Positions 14,906 to 23,031 of a DNA stretch of 37,294 nt are shown in pieces. The stretch is from Rhodospirillaceae bacterium. Its GTDB lineage: Bacteria; Pseudomonadota; Alphaproteobacteria; Rhodospirillales; Rhodospirillaceae. The stretch is from positions 1-37,294 of the forward strand of contig JAEUKL010000078.1 in NCBI GenBank assembly GCA_016793005.1. The letters are read 5' to 3'. Each line of letters begins with the position of its first letter. Within the stretch, counting starts at the first letter, position 1. The translations under genes were made by a program, and so were the position numbers. The notes under the pieces are model-generated. The model saw only the letters and a program-made list of their open reading frames with translations, did no database searches and was not told the origin of the DNA.

Positions 14906-16924
14906 GTGAATCGTGTACTTTGGATTGGTGTGGCCGTGCTGGGTGCTTTTGCGCTCGGTTTGTTAGCCGTGACGCGCGATGAAACCGTGAACGCAGCCTG
15001 GATCGTCATTGCGGCCACCTGCTGCTACCTCATCGGGTATCGCTTCTACAGCCAATTCATCGCGGGACAAGTTTTAGCGCTGGACGATGCGCGCACGACC
15101 CCTGCCGTTCGAATGAACGATGGGCTTGATTATGTGCCCACCAATAAAGTGGTTCTGTTCGGACATCACTTCGCGGCCATCGCCGGGGCGGGCCCCTTGA
15201 TCGGCCCCGTGCTCGCCGCGCAAATGGGATATCTGCCCGGCACGCTGTGGATTCTGATCGGCGCTGTGTTTGCCGGCTGCGTGCAGGATTTCATTATCTT
15301 GGTGTTCTCGACCCGGCGCGATGGTGCGTCATTGGGCAAAATGATCCGCGCCGAGCTGGGCCAGACCGCCGGCATTGTGGCGCTGTTCGGCGTGATGGCG
15401 ATCATGATCATCCTGCTGGCCGTGCTGGGCCTGGTGGTGGTGAAAGCCTTAGCGCAAAGCCCCTGGGGCACCTTCACCGTCGCCATGACCATCCCCATCG
15501 CGGTGTTGATGGGCGTGTACATGCGCTTTATCCGCCCCGGCAAAATCGCCGAAGCCAGTATCGCAGGCTTCGTACTGCTGATGCTGGCGCTGGCGGGCGG
15601 TGCAGGCGTCGCCGCTGACCCCACGTGGGCAAAATGGTTCACGCTCACGGGCCCACAACTGGCCTGGGCGCTGATTATCTACGGCTTCATCGCGGCCGTT
15701 CTGCCGGTATGGCTGATTTTAGCGCCACGCGATTACCTCAGCACCTTCTTAAAGATCGGCACTATTGGGCTTTTGGCCATCGGCATCATCGGCACGCTAC
15801 CTGATCTGGCCATGCCTGCCGTGACGAAATTTGTGGACGGCACGGGCCCAGTATTCGCCGGCAATCTATTCCCGTTCCTGTTCATCACCATTGCCTGTGG
15901 GGCCGTGTCGGGTTTCCACTCGCTCATTTCATCAGGGACCACGCCCAAGATGCTGGAACACGAAACGCATGCGCGTTCCATTGGGTACGGCGGGATGATC
16001 ATTGAATCGTTTGTCGCCGTGATGGCCATGGTGGCCGCCTGCGTGCTGGACCCCGGCCTTTACTTCGCCGTCAACAGCCCGGCCGCCTTGATTGGAACCA
16101 CGCCCGCTGAAGCGGCTTCGGTTATTTCAAGCTGGGGCTTTGTGATCACCCCCGAAACCCTGGAACAAACCGCAACACTGATCGGCGAAAGCTCGGTGTT
16201 GTCGCGGACCGGAGGCGCGCCGACGCTGGCGATTGGCATGGCGCAGATTTTGTCGGACTTCATTGGCGGTGAAGGCTTCATGGCCTTCTGGTACCACTTC
16301 GCCATTCTGTTCGAAGCTTTGTTCATCCTCACTACCTTGGATGCAGGTACGCGTGTTGCACGCTTTATGATCCAGGATTTGCTTGGCTTGATTGCCCCGC
16401 AGATCGGCCAAACTAAATCTTTCGCCGGCAATATCATCGGCACAGCACTATGCGTGGCAGGGTGGGGCTACTTCCTCTACCAAGGCGTCGTCGACCCCCT
16501 GGGCGGTATCAACACACTGTGGCCCTTGTTCGGGATTGCCAACCAGATGCTCGCCGCCATGGCGTTGGTGCTGGCGACCGTAATGCTGGCAAAGCACGGC
16601 CGCACGGTCTATGCCTGGGTCGCGGGCGTTCCATTGGCTTGGTTGTTAATCTGCACCATCACCGCCGGTTGGCAGAAACTATTCCACCCCGATCCGAAGA
16701 TCGGCTTTATCGCCCACGCCAATGTGTTCAGCACGGCTTTGGAGCAGGAACGTATCATCGGGCCCGCCAAATCGCTGGATCAAATGGAGCAGCTGGTGTT
16801 CAACGATTGGATCGATGCGACCATGTGCGCGATCTTCCTGGTCGTGGTCGTGACGGTTGCATTGTTCGGGCTGCGCGAGTTGCTGAAAGTGCGCGGCAAC
16901 ACCACGGCGCAGGCGGCGGCCTGA
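14906..16924 (+). CDS. cstA: CstA-family carbon starvation/peptide-pyruvate transporter
   Basis: This 672-residue polytopic protein has roughly 16-18 transmembrane segments and matches CstA throughout. Typical stretches are DYVPTNKVVLFGHHFAAIAGAGPLIGPVLAAQMGYLPG near residues 74-112, GCVQDFIILVFSTRRDG, and VSGFHSLISSGTTPKMLEHE around 333-352. CstA and BtsT import peptides or pyruvate; CstA is induced by carbon starvation in E. coli. The start is a GTG at 14906 with an excellent GGGGAGGAG 8 nt upstream; I see no better ATG. It lies 33 bp after the TRAP permease stop and overlaps the ybdD start by one base. Whether it carries peptides or pyruvate is undecided. Confidence 0.93.
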   Translation: MNRVLWIGVAVLGAFALGLLAVTRDETVNAAWIVIAATCCYLIGYRFYSQFIAGQVLALDDARTTPAVRMNDGLDYVPTNKVVLFGHHFAAIAGAGPLIGPVLAAQMGYLPGTLWILIGAVFAGCVQDFIILVFSTRRDGASLGKMIRAELGQTAGIVALFGVMAIMIILLAVLGLVVVKALAQSPWGTFTVAMTIPIAVLMGVYMRFIRPGKIAEASIAGFVLLMLALAGGAGVAADPTWAKWFTLTGPQLAWALIIYGFIAAVLPVWLILAPRDYLSTFLKIGTIGLLAIGIIGTLPDLAMPAVTKFVDGTGPVFAGNLFPFLFITIACGAVSGFHSLISSGTTPKMLEHETHARSIGYGGMIIESFVAVMAMVAACVLDPGLYFAVNSPAALIGTTPAEAASVISSWGFVITPETLEQTATLIGESSVLSRTGGAPTLAIGMAQILSDFIGGEGFMAFWYHFAILFEALFILTTLDAGTRVARFMIQDLLGLIAPQIGQTKSFAGNIIGTALCVAGWGYFLYQGVVDPLGGINTLWPLFGIANQMLAAMALVLATVMLAKHGRTVYAWVAGVPLAWLLICTITAGWQKLFHPDPKIGFIAHANVFSTALEQERIIGPAKSLDQMEQLVFNDWIDATMCAIFLVVVVTVALFGLRELLKVRGNTTAQAAA

Positions 16925-17148
16925 TGAAACAGAACATTCTTACGGACTGGTTCAAACCCCTCGCTTTTAAACAAGTGTCGGCGCAAGTTGTGGCGACGGC
17001 GCGGCTGATGGTGGGCGTGCCCGACTATGACGCTTATGTGAATCACATGCGTGCGCGCCACCCCGATGAAACGCCCATGGACTACACATCGTTCTTTCGC
17101 GCGCGCCAGGAAGCGCGCTATGGTGCAGGCGCAACACGCTGCTGTTAG
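16924..17148 (+). CDS. ybdD: YbdD/YjiX family small protein, CstA partner
   Basis: This 74-residue protein ends in GATRCC. The core, MVGVPDYDAYVNHM followed by HPDETPMDYTSFFRARQEARYG, is the YbdD/YjiX (DUF466) signature. YbdD and YjiX are encoded next to CstA and BtsT and are needed for transport in several studied bacteria. The ATG at 16924 overlaps the cstA TGA (TGATG), so translation is coupled. A longer frame from 16450 overlaps cstA and is rejected. The C-terminal Cys-Cys is conserved and may bind metal or take part in redox control, an inference. Confidence 0.92.
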   Translation: MKQNILTDWFKPLAFKQVSAQVVATARLMVGVPDYDAYVNHMRARHPDETPMDYTSFFRARQEARYGAGATRCC

Positions 17149-17175
17149 ATCCCGCCGTCTCATCACCGCATTCTT

Positions 17176-17754
17176 ATGTTCCGCCATCTTTATGATTTTA
17201 TGATCCGGCTTGCCGAGCACCCGCGCTCGCTGCATGCCCTGGCCGTCATTTCCTTTGCCGAAAGTTCCTTCTTCCCCATCCCGCCCGATGTGATGGTGAT
17301 CCCCATGGTGCTGGCGCGGCCCGCCATGGCCTACACCATTGCAGCCGTGTGCACTGTGTTCTCAGTGCTGGGCGGCATCGCCGGTTATGCGATTGGCTAT
17401 TTTCTGTACGACACGCTGGGCGCATGGCTGATCAACCTCTATGGGCTGCAAGATGCGGCAGCGCAGTATCAGCACTGGTACGCCGAGTGGGGTCTGTGGC
17501 TGATCCTGATCAAGGGCTTAACGCCTATTCCCTATAAGCTCGTTACTATCGCCAGTGGGGCTGCGCATTTTGATGCGCTGACCTTTATCCTGGCCTCCAT
17601 CGCCACGCGCGGCGCGCGGTTCTTCATCATTGCGGCACTGCTGAAACGTTACGGCGAGCCCGTACGCGCCTTCATTGAAAAGCGCCTGGACCTTTTAAGC
17701 TGGATTTTCCTGATCGCGCTGATCGGTGGGTTTGCAGTGATCAAGCTGCTATAA
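17176..17754 (+). CDS. YqaA/DedA-family membrane protein (VTT domain)
   Basis: The 192-residue protein has an SNARE-associated/VTT (DedA) domain with the features of the YqaA branch: an early acidic motif FAESSFFPIPPDVMVIP around residues 27-43, and IKGLTPIPYKLVTIASGAAHF at about 112-132. These paired re-entrant segments are typical of DedA proteins, which act in membrane homeostasis and lipid carrier transport. About five hydrophobic segments are visible, the last near the C-terminus (WIFLIALIGGFAVIKLL). The start follows the ybdD stop by 27 bp without a strong ribosome binding site. The TAA overlaps nothing but lies 7 bp before the next small ORF. Confidence 0.87.
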   Translation: MFRHLYDFMIRLAEHPRSLHALAVISFAESSFFPIPPDVMVIPMVLARPAMAYTIAAVCTVFSVLGGIAGYAIGYFLYDTLGAWLINLYGLQDAAAQYQHWYAEWGLWLILIKGLTPIPYKLVTIASGAAHFDALTFILASIATRGARFFIIAALLKRYGEPVRAFIEKRLDLLSWIFLIALIGGFAVIKLL

Positions 17755-17761
17755 TGGCGGC

Positions 17762-17992
17762 ATGGCCAAGCCCAAAAAGTCCGCACCTGCAAAAGCCGAA
17801 GTGGCAAAAGCCGAAGTGGCAAAAACAGAAGCCCACGCACGTACGCTGGATGACATCGACGCCAGCCGTGGGCCAAAACGCGTAAAGGCACTGCGTGATA
17901 AATTTGAGAAAGCCCTGGAAAATCCCGACACGCGCGAAGCCATGGCGCGATACCTGCAGCATCTTCTGCGCCAAGACAAAAATCCGCGTTAG
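17762..17992 (+). CDS. Small basic helical protein with a pentapeptide repeat, 76 aa
   Basis: The protein starts MAKPKKSAPAKAEV and is rich in Lys and Ala. Its N-terminal third contains a degenerate repeat, AKAEV-AKAEV-AKTEA, encoded by a 15-bp tandem repeat. The rest is probably helical (RVKALRDKFEKALENPDTREAMARYLQHLL). There is no membrane segment or signal peptide. It starts 7 bp after the YqaA stop, so it is likely in the same transcript. I do not recognise the family; Lys/Ala-rich N-terminal tails often bind nucleic acid or phosphate-rich partners, but that is inference. Confidence 0.55.
   Translation: MAKPKKSAPAKAEVAKAEVAKTEAHARTLDDIDASRGPKRVKALRDKFEKALENPDTREAMARYLQHLLRQDKNPR
17789..17833 (+). 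repeat. 15-bp tandem repeat, about 3 copies
   Basis: GCAAAAGCCGAAGTG occurs at 17789-17803 and 17804-17818, with a degenerate third copy at 17819-17833. It lies within the small helical protein gene and encodes AKAEV units. Confidence 0.85.
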
Positions 17993-18136
17993 CGGTATAA
18001 AAAGCAAAAATTTGCTCCGCCCGCCGGGTTGCGGGAATCGCCATACACGCCCTAAGGTTATGCTGGGGATCGCGTACGGATTGGAATCACGTGCGGATTG
18101 AGATCAAGGCGACTTGAGATCAAAGGGGATTTTTGC

Positions 18137-19057
18137 ATGACAGCTTCAGCATCTTCGGTAACGACGCCATCAGCCTTAAGCCGCTTCTACCATCCGCCTT
18201 TTGTAGGCGCGTTCGGCTTTATCGCGGTGCTGGGCATCGTGCCCCTCATGCACAGCTTACTGTCGCTCGTCATGCACGCGTTTTCCAAAGACTACGAAAC
18301 GCTCGTCAGTATTTTAATCGGCGCGGTTGCGATCGGCATGGTGATCTACGGCAGCCTGAGAAACTCGGAAACCTTGGGCACATGGCTTGGGTTTGTGGCA
18401 GCGCATTTGGTTTGGACCGGATGGATCGAACTGTCGTTCCGCTTTAATCCGCAGTCCATGAACATGGGGCCGCTTATTATCGATGGCGAGCGCATTCTTT
18501 CGGCAAGCCTGCTGTTCGTGCAAGCCACAGTGGGCCTGCTGTTGGCGACACTGCCGTTCTTCATCTTCAACCGCGACACGCGCTGCAACGCCTTCTTGTG
18601 GATTCAACGTGCCGTCAGGTTTGATGCGGGCAAACCCGCGCCGGCCGCGGACCGCAATTTTGCGCGTATCACATTCCTGGAAGTGCTGTACGTGATCTGG
18701 TTCTGCTATGCCGTGTCGCTTTTTCTCGTCGACAAACGCTTCCTGGGGGCACATCACCCCATCACCTATGTCGCAGGCTTCGGCCTGATCATGTGGACGT
18801 TCTATCTGCTTATTCGCCTGTCGCAATTCACGCGCATCATGGCAGCGGTGCGCTATGCCGTACCCACCGCTGGCATTTTCTGGACCAGCATCGAGATCGC
18901 CCACGAGTGGGGGTTGTATGACGAGTTCTGGTCGAAGCCCTTGGAATACGGCCTGGAAATGAGCATCGTGCTGGGTGCGTTTGTGCTGGCGGTGGTTTTA
19001 GCCGTCATTATGCCGCGCCGCCGGACGGCTGTGGCAACGGCAACGCCGCAAAATTAG
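18137..19057 (+). CDS. Polytopic membrane protein of unknown function, 306 aa
   Basis: This protein shows about seven to eight hydrophobic segments, for example residues 24-48 (VGAFGFIAVLGIVPLMHSLL), 59-78, 84-104, 122-150, 190-208, 214-230 and 270-295. Between the fourth and fifth is a short charged loop with RDTRCNAFLWIQRAVRF. The N-terminus has no signal peptide. I do not recognise a family and no transporter or enzyme motif is visible. The ATG at 18137 has an AAAGGGGA ribosome binding site 6 nt upstream; a longer frame from a TTG at 18098 is rejected. The 3' end faces the MDR reductase gene with a hairpin between. A 144-bp gap separates it from the preceding small gene. Confidence 0.65.
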   Translation: MTASASSVTTPSALSRFYHPPFVGAFGFIAVLGIVPLMHSLLSLVMHAFSKDYETLVSILIGAVAIGMVIYGSLRNSETLGTWLGFVAAHLVWTGWIELSFRFNPQSMNMGPLIIDGERILSASLLFVQATVGLLLATLPFFIFNRDTRCNAFLWIQRAVRFDAGKPAPAADRNFARITFLEVLYVIWFCYAVSLFLVDKRFLGAHHPITYVAGFGLIMWTFYLLIRLSQFTRIMAAVRYAVPTAGIFWTSIEIAHEWGLYDEFWSKPLEYGLEMSIVLGAFVLAVVLAVIMPRRRTAVATATPQN

Positions 19058-19059
19058 TA

Positions 19060-19075
19060 AAGGGCTCTAGCCCTT
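19060..19075 (-). terminator. Hairpin between convergent genes, possible terminator
   Basis: AAGGGC-TCTA-GCCCTT forms a 6-bp stem with a 4-nt loop. Read on the minus strand it is followed by TTTACTAATTTTG, a broken T-rich tail, so it could end the MDR/Sel1-like transcript. It overlaps the MDR stop codon. On the plus strand no T-run follows. Confidence 0.35.
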
Positions 19076-20086
19076 CTCGGGGCCGACAGAGACAATCGCC
19101 TTACCGATATTCTCGCCGCGCATGAGTTTCAAGAAATGCGCTGGCGTGCTTTCGACCCCTTCGACGCGGTCCTCTTTAAAACGAAGTTTGCCTTCGCGCA
19201 TCAACTGGGCTGCGACTCGCTGATAGCGGGCCAGATCGTGCTCGTAGTCGTAAACCACCATACCGCGCACCACGGCGCGCTTACCGATGATAGGGCCAAT
19301 GCTTAAGCCTTCAAAGTCGCCCGAGTGGTAGTCGGCAGGCCGCCCGCACAACACCACACGCGCATAAAGATTGAAAAACTTCACCAAGTCATTCAGCAGG
19401 CTTGCACCCACATTGTCATGATAGATGTCGATGCCGCCGGGGCACGCGGCCGCTAAAGCGTCTTGCCAGCCGCTTTTTTTGTAGTCGATGCACGCATCAA
19501 ACCCGTAGGTGCGCGTTACCAGATCGCACTTTTCTTTGCCGCCGGCGATGCCGACCACGCGGGCGCCGGCCTGCTTGGCCAGTTGCCCTGCCGTGCCACC
19601 CACAGGCCCGGCCGCGGCGGACACGACAAAAGTATCGCCCACATTGGGCTGTGCGATATGCGCCACGCTGCCCCAGGCCGTCAGGCCCGGCATACCCAGC
19701 ACGCCCAAAGCCGTCGAAAGCGGCCCCAAAGTCGGGTCGATGCGTTGGACGACTTTCTTTGGCGTGAGGGCTGCGAAATTTTGCCAGCCGGTTTCCGCAA
19801 CCAGGTAATCGCCTTGTTTGTAATCGGCATGGCGGCTGCGCACGATGCGGCACACCGCGCGGCCATAAATCACCTCGCCGGGCGCAAGTTTAGCGTGCCC
19901 CGGATGATCGCCGCGCATGGCTTTACGGATGTAAGGGTCGAGCGACAAATAAATCGTGCGGACCAGAAACTCGCCGTCAGCGATTTCAGGCGTTGGCACC
20001 ACATGCACTTCGAAGTCATCAAGATCGGGCATGCCGTCGCGCTGGCGCGACAGCTGAATTTGGGTATTGCGCGTCGGACTGTTCAT
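19067..20086 (-). CDS. NADP-dependent MDR oxidoreductase, zinc-free (CurA/leukotriene B4 dehydrogenase-like), copy 2
   Basis: This 339-residue protein is a medium-chain reductase without zinc ligands, of the family that includes curcumin reductase CurA, prostaglandin reductases and plant 2-alkenal reductases. The nucleotide loop is VVSAAAGPVGGTAGQLAKQAGARVVG (about residues 153-178), the extended AAxGxxG form favouring NADPH. The opening LSRQRDGMPDLDDF and FLVRTIYLSLDPYIRKAM are typical. Such enzymes reduce the C=C bond of alpha,beta-unsaturated carbonyls. It is a tandem paralogue of the gene just upstream (15 bp apart), sharing the same blocks. The ATG at 20086 is preceded by a GGGCACGGG. 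Confidence 0.88.
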   Translation of the reverse strand: MNSPTRNTQIQLSRQRDGMPDLDDFEVHVVPTPEIADGEFLVRTIYLSLDPYIRKAMRGDHPGHAKLAPGEVIYGRAVCRIVRSRHADYKQGDYLVAETGWQNFAALTPKKVVQRIDPTLGPLSTALGVLGMPGLTAWGSVAHIAQPNVGDTFVVSAAAGPVGGTAGQLAKQAGARVVGIAGGKEKCDLVTRTYGFDACIDYKKSGWQDALAAACPGGIDIYHDNVGASLLNDLVKFFNLYARVVLCGRPADYHSGDFEGLSIGPIIGKRAVVRGMVVYDYEHDLARYQRVAAQLMREGKLRFKEDRVEGVESTPAHFLKLMRGENIGKAIVSVGPEKG

Positions 20087-20101
20087 GCCGACCCGTGCCC
20101 T

Positions 20102-21127
20102 TTAAGCCTTCTCGGGCCCGATCACCACCAGCGCCTTGCCGGTGTTCTGACCGTTCATCAGCTTCACAAAATGCTCCGGGGCCCTCTCGATACCGTTGGC
20201 GCGGTCTTCATGGAACTTCAGGCGCTTGGCATTCACCAACGGGGCCACGGCTTTCATGAATTCGTTCATGCGGTTGTAGTAGTCGTAGACGACCAAACCC
20301 ATCAACTGCGCACGTTTACCAACGAACGGCCCCATGTTGTGGCCATTGAAGGCGTTATCGGCGCCGCGATTATACTGCGACATCAAGCCGCACAGCACGA
20401 TCTTGCCGTAGAGATTAAGCTGCTGCGTCACCGCATCCAGCACCGGACCGCCGACGTTGTCGAAGTACGTGTCGATGCCATTTGGACAGGCGGCTTTCAG
20501 GTCGTCGGTCCAATTTTTATTTTTGTAGTTCACGCAGGCATCAAAACCGTATTCCTCAACGACGATGCGGCACTTTTCATCGGAACCAGCGATACCGACA
20601 GCCCGCGCACCCTTGGCTTTGGCAATTTGGCCGGCCGTGCCGCCTACTGGGCCGGCGGCTGCCGTGACCACAAACGTTGACCCCAAGCCCGGATTGGCAA
20701 GCTTCTCAACACCGGCCCAGGCCGTCAGGCCCGGCATCCCCAAGGCACCAATGTGCGCCGACAACGGTGCACCTAAGCCAGGGTCTACTTTGCGCACTTC
20801 GTCTGCGTGGCCACCATCGGAGACATAAAACTGCTGCCACCCTGATTCCAGCACAACGATATCACCCGCATTGTACTCCGCGTGCTGAGACTCCATCACC
20901 TCGGCGACACAGCGCCCGTAAATCACATCACCCTGATTCAGGCGTTGATGGCCCATATGCCGCCCCGCGATGGCGCCACGCATGTAGGGGTCCAGCGACA
21001 AATAGATATTGCGCGCCAGAAACTGCCCGGCACCGACCTTGGGCATTGGCGTTTTCATCACCTGAAAATCGCTGGCTTTGGGGTTGCCTTCGGGTTGGCG
21101 TGCAAGCTGAACCTGGATGTTGGTCAC
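20102..21127 (-). CDS. NADP-dependent MDR oxidoreductase, zinc-free (CurA-like), copy 1
   Basis: The 341-residue protein has the same layout as the downstream copy: substrate domain, nucleotide loop VVTAAAGPVGGTAGQIAKAKGARAVG, and KSDEKCR-like NADPH-binding residues in AGSDEKCRIVVEEYGFDACVNYKNK. The segment YFDNVGGPVLDAV (near 235-250) is the usual Tyr-Asp-Asn-Val-Gly signature of alkenal reductases and is intact, while the other copy reads YHDNVGASLL there. The start codon is GTG at 21127, with no strong ribosome binding site. It follows a Sel1-like gene by 14 bp in a five-gene minus-strand run. The role is probably detoxification of reactive enals or quinones, but this is family-based. Confidence 0.88.
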   Translation of the reverse strand: MTNIQVQLARQPEGNPKASDFQVMKTPMPKVGAGQFLARNIYLSLDPYMRGAIAGRHMGHQRLNQGDVIYGRCVAEVMESQHAEYNAGDIVVLESGWQQFYVSDGGHADEVRKVDPGLGAPLSAHIGALGMPGLTAWAGVEKLANPGLGSTFVVTAAAGPVGGTAGQIAKAKGARAVGIAGSDEKCRIVVEEYGFDACVNYKNKNWTDDLKAACPNGIDTYFDNVGGPVLDAVTQQLNLYGKIVLCGLMSQYNRGADNAFNGHNMGPFVGKRAQLMGLVVYDYYNRMNEFMKAVAPLVNAKRLKFHEDRANGIERAPEHFVKLMNGQNTGKALVVIGPEKA

Positions 21128-21141
21128 GTCTATGGTCCGGG

Positions 21142-21735
21142 TTAATTGGGTTTGTAGCTTTGAAGCGCCTCGGTGAGGTCTTCGATGTAGAGGCGCTCGT
21201 AATAGTTCGGCGCTTCCTTGGCCACAGTATCCAACATCGCAAGCATCTGGTCTTTAGAGAGTTGCACTTTGCAGCCCGCAAATTTGCCCTTCACCGCATG
21301 GCGTACATAGCTGATGCGCGCGGCCTGACGACCTGCCTGCGCGGATTTCAGCCAGTACTGCTCGACCAGGCAGATATCGGTGGGTGCAAAGGGCCGCTTG
21401 TTGTTGATGAAAGCCCCAAACACAAATTGAGCCTGGCGATAACCCTTGTCGGCAGCCAGGCGCACTTCCTGCACCGCTTTTTCGTTCTGCTTGTTGTAAA
21501 AGTACAAACGCCCCAGCAGGTAATGCAGGCGCGCATTGGTGGGATCGGTTTTCAAATCTGCTTCGCAGGCGGCAATGGCTTTGTCGAATTGCAGGTCCTT
21601 GGTTTCAACGGGCGGCCCCACGCGATCCGGATCTTCCGGGTGGGCAGCATATCGGTCGCAGTTGGTCATCGTATCGGCTGCGACAGCAGCTTGCGCGAAG
21701 ACCAACGCCGAAATTGCAAGTATGAAACTGCGCAT
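21142..21735 (-). CDS. Exported Sel1/TPR-like protein, copy C of three
   Basis: The 197-residue protein has a signal peptide (MRSFILAISALVFAQAAVAA, cleavage probably after AVA). Right after it comes CDRYAAHPEDPDR (Cys26, DPDR 35-38), a signature shared with its two upstream neighbours. Then helical repeats follow, including ARLHYLLGRLYFYNKQNEKAV and AQFVFGAFINN, resembling Sel1-like or TPR units that scaffold protein contacts. An additional cysteine appears at C121 or so (TDICLVEQYW) and another in KFAGCKVQ. It starts 2 bp after the stop of copy B. Exported location is inferred from the signal. I know of no experimental function for this architecture. Confidence 0.75.
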   Translation of the reverse strand: MRSFILAISALVFAQAAVAADTMTNCDRYAAHPEDPDRVGPPVETKDLQFDKAIAACEADLKTDPTNARLHYLLGRLYFYNKQNEKAVQEVRLAADKGYRQAQFVFGAFINNKRPFAPTDICLVEQYWLKSAQAGRQAARISYVRHAVKGKFAGCKVQLSKDQMLAMLDTVAKEAPNYYERLYIEDLTEALQSYKPN

Positions 21736-21737
21736 TT

Positions 21738-22334
21738 TTATTTCCCTGCTTTGAATCGTTGATAGTCAGCCGTGAGGGTCTGAACAAGAAGCGTCTGGTA
21801 ATACCCTTTGGCGGTTTCTTTGGCCTTGGCGAGGTACGCTTCAATCTCAGCCGGCGTTGCCTGGATTTTGCAGCCCGTGAAATTGGCATTGATGACGTGG
21901 TGCGGATAGCTCACCAACGCCGCAAAGCGCCCCTGGTTGGCCGATTTGTACCAAAGGTCCTCAACCTTGCAGGGTTCACGCTTCACACCCTGTAAACCTT
22001 CGTCGGTGATGTAGCCCAAAACGAACTGCGCTTGCTGTGAACCGGCCTTGGCTGCGAATTCCAGGTGCGGCATCGCCTTGTCGGTTTTCTGACTGTAGAA
22101 ATAAACCCGCGCCAATTGGTAGCGCAGGCGACGGTTGTTCCCGTCTTTCTTCACATCGGCCTCACACACGGCAATAGCGGCCGGCAGATCCTTCACATCA
22201 TCAACGCCGGGGGCGATCCGGTCCGGGTCTTCTGGGTGCGCCGTGAGCCGGTCGCATTCGGTGATCGTGTCTGCGGCAAAGGCAGGCCCGGACAACACAA
22301 GCCAGCCGCCCAGCGCCAGGAAAATCGCTTTCAT
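21738..22334 (-). CDS. Exported Sel1/TPR-like protein, copy B of three
   Basis: The 198-residue protein starts with a signal peptide (cleavage probably after AFA at residue 20) and carries CDRLTAHPEDPDR (Cys27). The helical part includes RRLRYQLARVYFYSQKTDKAMPHLEFAA and AQFVLGYITDEG, matching one to two Sel1-like repeats. Copies B and C share the second-half cysteine segments (ANFTGCKIQ here). Spacing is tight: 9 nt after copy A with an AGGAG, and 2 nt before copy C. It has no enzyme motif. A role as a periplasmic scaffold or binding protein is the most one can infer. Confidence 0.75.
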   Translation of the reverse strand: MKAIFLALGGWLVLSGPAFAADTITECDRLTAHPEDPDRIAPGVDDVKDLPAAIAVCEADVKKDGNNRRLRYQLARVYFYSQKTDKAMPHLEFAAKAGSQQAQFVLGYITDEGLQGVKREPCKVEDLWYKSANQGRFAALVSYPHHVINANFTGCKIQATPAEIEAYLAKAKETAKGYYQTLLVQTLTADYQRFKAGK

Positions 22335-22343
22335 CTCACGCTC

Positions 22344-22889
22344 CTATTTTAATGCGTTCAGAATGTTCTCGATCAGAAGGTCGCCTGCAAAAGTGACGTG
22401 AGGGCGCGCCTTTTCGGCGAACAATTTCTGTTCAGCTTTATCGGCTACATCGGGCAACCCATCAAAGGCGCCGCGCGCGGCCAAGGCCACGTAACCCACC
22501 TGGGCGTTGAAGTGATCCATGCGTGCCGATTGGCGCCAATGATACTCGATTTCCTTGATGTCGAAGGGCACGCCGCTCGATTGCTTGTACCGAATGTAAG
22601 CAATGATGAAATGCGCCTGGCGGTACCCTTGTTCGGCGGCCTGTTTGAACGTCGCCATGGCCTCATCGATCTGGCCCGCATAAAACAAACACCGGCCCAG
22701 TTGATAGGAAAACCGCGCCACATCGGGTGCTTTGGCAATGGCGGCCCGGCAGGCTTGAATCGCCAGAGGCAGGTTCACCTCTGACCGCGGCACGCCCCGC
22801 ACCACCCGATCTGGGTCCGGCGGGTTGGCCGCCAACAGATCGCAATCGGTGACATCAGAAGCTTGCGCGTTCGTAGGAGATTCGGTCAT
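22344..22889 (-). CDS. Sel1/TPR-like protein without signal peptide, copy A of three
   Basis: The 181-residue protein carries the same CDLLAANPPDPDR signature (Cys16) and a more regular Sel1-like section: VARFSYQLGRCLFYAGQIDEAM followed by AAEQGYRQAHFIIAYIRY. Unlike the two downstream paralogues it begins MTESPTNAQASDVTDC, with no hydrophobic segment. The upstream frame reaches a TAG within 14 codons without a hydrophobic segment, so a signal peptide was not missed. Copy A is thus probably cytoplasmic while B and C are exported. It is first in the minus-strand run and divergent from the membrane protein at 23032. Confidence 0.75.
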   Translation of the reverse strand: MTESPTNAQASDVTDCDLLAANPPDPDRVVRGVPRSEVNLPLAIQACRAAIAKAPDVARFSYQLGRCLFYAGQIDEAMATFKQAAEQGYRQAHFIIAYIRYKQSSGVPFDIKEIEYHWRQSARMDHFNAQVGYVALAARGAFDGLPDVADKAEQKLFAEKARPHVTFAGDLLIENILNALK

Positions 22890-23031
22890 GGCGCCCAGGA
22901 TGTTGTGCTTCGGCCGATCATGCTATACGGGCGGCGCGTTAAACGGCAACAAGGCCCGGTTCACGCTTTCGCGTGTGGAGCAAGCGCGCTCAAGCCAGAA
23001 TAGGTCTTTTGATAACAAAGGGGAAATAGGT
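22890..23031. other. Divergent intergenic region
   Basis: This 142-bp gap must hold promoters for the Sel1-like run (minus) and the membrane protein (plus). It contains a short inverted repeat CACGC-TTTC-GCGTG (22962-22975). A TATACG at about 22933 could be a -10 but has no clean -35 at the right distance. No RNA gene is seen. Confidence 0.35.

Noticed and set aside
16450-16923. N-terminal extension of the YbdD frame into cstA
   Set aside because: It overlaps a fully conserved CstA region and has a Gly/Arg-rich out-of-frame composition; the YbdD family begins near the ATG at 16924.
19463-21762. Two long plus-strand ORFs (405 and 361 codons)
   Set aside because: They are antisense to the MDR reductase and Sel1-like genes, have odd His/Arg-rich composition and match no family.
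22825-23031. Extension of the membrane protein at 23032 to an earlier start
   Set aside because: The added residues run through the divergent intergenic region and lack membrane or family features; a good ribosome binding site lies at 23032.
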